From the NCBI GenBank assembly GCA_020860385.1, contig JAJBUK010000011.1, positions 1 to 60,191 of the forward strand: a stretch of 60,191 nucleotides of DNA, read 5' to 3'. The stretch's first letter is position 1, and every line of letters begins with the position of its first letter. This document shows positions 58,265-60,191 of this stretch, one piece after another. The translations under genes and the position numbers were made by a program. Source of the DNA: Clostridiales bacterium (GTDB lineage: Bacteria; Bacillota; Clostridia; Oscillospirales; Oscillospiraceae). The notes under the pieces were generated by a model. That model had not been told where the DNA came from. It worked only from the letters and a program-made list of their open reading frames with translations, and ran no database searches.

Positions 58265-60191
58265 ATGGCAAAAACCAATTTGGTGATCGTGGAGTCTCCG
58301 GCCAAGGCCAAGACCATTGGCAAGTACCTCGGCCCGGACTACCAGGTCATCGCGTCTATGGGGCACATCCGCGACCTGCCGAAAAGCAAGCTGGGCGTGG
58401 ACATCGAGGCCGACTTTGAGCCGGTCTATACCCCCATCAAGGGAAAGGAAGAGGTCATTGACAGCCTGAAAAAGGCCGCCAAACGGAGCAAGACCATCTA
58501 TCTGGCCACCGACCCTGACCGGGAGGGGGAGGCCATCTCCTGGCACCTGAAGGCGCTGCTGGACATCCCGGACGACCAGACCTATCGGGTCACCTTTAAT
58601 GAAATCACGAAAAAAGTAGTCACTGAGTCCATCCACCACCCCAGAGCTATCGACCAGGATTTGGTGGACGCCCAGCAGGCCCGCCGGATTTTGGACCGTA
58701 TCGTGGGCTATCAGCTGTCCCCGCTGCTGTGGCGGAAGATCCGTCGGGGCCTCAGTGCCGGGCGGGTGCAGTCCGTAGCCACCCGCATCGTGGTGGAGCG
58801 GGAGCGGGAAATTCGCGCCTTCGTCCCCCAGGAATACTGGTCCCTGGATGTGAACTTGAGCCGCATCGCTCCCAACATCGGCTCCTTCACCGCCCATTAT
58901 CACGGGGAGGGGCGGAAAAAGGTGGAGCTGCCCAATGAGGCAGCCGTCAACGCCATTGTGGACGACCTTTCCAGGCAGGCGTTTGTAGTGTCTGCCGTCC
59001 GCAAGACGGAGAAGCAGCGCCTCCCAGCGCCTCCCTTCACCACCTCCACCCTCCAGCAGGAGGCCAGCCGGAAGCTGGGCATGACTCCCCGGCGCACCAT
59101 GTCCATCGCCCAGCAGCTCTATGAAGGCATCGACGTGGCGGGGGAGGGCACCGTGGGCCTCATCACCTATATGCGTACCGATTCTGTCCGCCTCTCTGAC
59201 GAGGCCACCGCCGCCGCCGCCCAGATGATTTCCAGCCGCTACGGCCGGGCGTACTATTACGGCAGGCCCCGGGTGTATAAGACGAAGTCCGGCGCCCAGG
59301 ACGGACACGAGGCCATCCGCCCCACCAACGTCTCCCTGGTGCCGGAGGACATTAAAAAGAGCCTGACGACGGAGCAGTTCAAGGTCTACAAGCTGATTTG
59401 GAGCCGGTTCCTGGCCTCCCAGATGTCCAACGCCGTCTATGACGCCGTCTCCATCGACGTGACGGCGGGCACCCACCTGTTTCGGGCCACCCACTCCAGC
59501 CTGAAATTTGCTGGCTTCACCGCCGTCTATGTGGAGAGCAAGGACGAGGGGGAGGAGGGCCTCGGCTCCCCGCTGCCCGACCTGGCCGAAGGAGAAATCG
59601 TCCGCATGGATAAGTCGGACAAGGCCCAGCACTTCACCCAGCCCCCTCCCCGCTACACGGAGGCATCCCTCATCAAGACGCTGGAGGAGAAGGGCATTGG
59701 CCGACCCTCCACCTACGCCCCCACCGTCTCCACCATTCTGGAGCGGTACTATGTGGTGAAGGAAGGCAAAGCCCTGAAGCCCACCCCCCTGGGGGAGGTC
59801 ACCACTGAGCTGATGGAGGACAAATTTACCGACATCGTGGACCCGGACTTTACCGCCCACATGGAGGAGCAGCTGGACGAGGTGGAGCAGGGCAAGACCT
59901 ACTGGAAGGAAGTCCTCCGCACCTTCTACGCCGGATTCAGCGCCGAGCTGGCCCAGGCGGAGAAGGATTTGGACGGCACCCGCATCAAAATTCCCGCCGA
60001 GGAAACGGATGAGGTCTGTGAGGTGTGCGGCAGGAAGATGGTCATTAAGACCGGGCGGTTTGGCCGGTTTCTGGCCTGCCCCGGCTATCCGGAGTGTACC
60101 TTCACCAAGCCCATCGTCATTGAGATGCCGGGCAAGTGCCCCAAGTGCGGGGGCCGCATCCTGAAAAAAACCAGCCGCAACGGCTATACCT
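58265..60191 (+). CDS. topA: DNA topoisomerase I (3' end outside window)
   Basis: The frame runs 642 codons to the window edge with no stop. The TOPRIM domain has NLVIVESPAKAKTIGKYLG and YLATDPDREGEAISWHL. The gate domains have VDAQQARRILDRIVGYQLSPLLW, LSAGRVQSVATRIVVERE and the active-site tyrosine in LITYMRTDSVRLS. EASLIKTLEEKGIGRPSTYAPT follows, and then the first zinc ribbons begin (CEVCGRKMVIKTGRFGRFLACPGYPEC and CPKCGG). It relaxes negative supercoils as a type IA enzyme. The ATG at 58265 follows GGGAGGAAGTTTACT. Only the last zinc modules are missing. Confidence 0.97.
   Translation, partial: MAKTNLVIVESPAKAKTIGKYLGPDYQVIASMGHIRDLPKSKLGVDIEADFEPVYTPIKGKEEVIDSLKKAAKRSKTIYLATDPDREGEAISWHLKALLDIPDDQTYRVTFNEITKKVVTESIHHPRAIDQDLVDAQQARRILDRIVGYQLSPLLWRKIRRGLSAGRVQSVATRIVVEREREIRAFVPQEYWSLDVNLSRIAPNIGSFTAHYHGEGRKKVELPNEAAVNAIVDDLSRQAFVVSAVRKTEKQRLPAPPFTTSTLQQEASRKLGMTPRRTMSIAQQLYEGIDVAGEGTVGLITYMRTDSVRLSDEATAAAAQMISSRYGRAYYYGRPRVYKTKSGAQDGHEAIRPTNVSLVPEDIKKSLTTEQFKVYKLIWSRFLASQMSNAVYDAVSIDVTAGTHLFRATHSSLKFAGFTAVYVESKDEGEEGLGSPLPDLAEGEIVRMDKSDKAQHFTQPPPRYTEASLIKTLEEKGIGRPSTYAPTVSTILERYYVVKEGKALKPTPLGEVTTELMEDKFTDIVDPDFTAHMEEQLDEVEQGKTYWKEVLRTFYAGFSAELAQAEKDLDGTRIKIPAEETDEVCEVCGRKMVIKTGRFGRFLACPGYPECTFTKPIVIEMPGKCPKCGGRILKKTSRNGYT

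Overview
This window reads as chromosomal DNA from a GC-rich, spore-forming, butyrate-producing Clostridia bacterium, most likely an Oscillospiraceae relative of Flavonifractor, Lawsonibacter or Intestinimonas. The genus is an inference. The supporting evidence is a crt-hbd-bcd-etfB-etfA butyryl-CoA operon, a CotF-type spore-coat gene pair, a SpoVB-like flippase, the dnaG-rpoD pair, many strong AGGAGG ribosome binding sites, and sigma-A promoters with 17-base spacers. Both window edges cut genes: an NlpC/P60 hydrolase on the left and topA on the right. There is one tRNA (Leu, anticodon UAG), no rRNA, no CRISPR array and no recognisable transposase or integrase.

Layout. 1-6000: the NlpC/P60 hydrolase C-terminus, then the minus-strand butyrate operon with a near-consensus promoter at 5936-5964. 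6150-12800: nrdR with two small coupled genes, the spore-coat pair, an HMA-domain metal chaperone, an FAH-family hydrolase, an Rrf2 regulator, purF and udk. 12900-17280: membrane proteins of unknown function, tcdA, larE and a ferritin-like protein. 17384-27899: one promoter-to-terminator unit of eight plus-strand genes (YfhO-type membrane glycosyltransferase, WecE-type aminotransferase, GT2, ATP-grasp ligase, CapK/PaaK-like adenylate-forming enzyme, two SMR-type half-flippases, double-domain SseB). It looks like an Arn-style route for decorating a surface polymer with an acylated or aminoacylated amino sugar, and is the best candidate here for an undescribed system.

27900-36630: hup-mazG-spoVB, mutY with a membrane protein, tRNA-Leu, a TetR gene facing a TauE/SafE-dolichol-kinase-like fusion across an operator-overlapped promoter, an extragenic palindromic repeat, and murC. 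36700-47320: a hypothetical protein, a lower-GC PHP phosphoesterase, glgA, a GyrI-like protein, a GT8 glycosyltransferase, a degenerate P1B-type ATPase-like membrane protein, rlmB and ftsH. 47400-53850: a low-GC orphan gene with duplicated domains, rpoD, dnaG, and mgtE behind a roughly 285-nt structured leader with mutually exclusive stems and a possible leader peptide. 54200-60191: an RlmI/K-like methyltransferase, ecfA1-ecfA2 without ecfT, a divergent dprA, and topA.

Most of the window is housekeeping. The unusual parts are the sugar-decoration operon, the pseudo-P-type ATPase, the mgtE leader, the TauE-kinase fusion and the low-GC orphan. All promoters, terminators and start codons were read by eye and are predictions.
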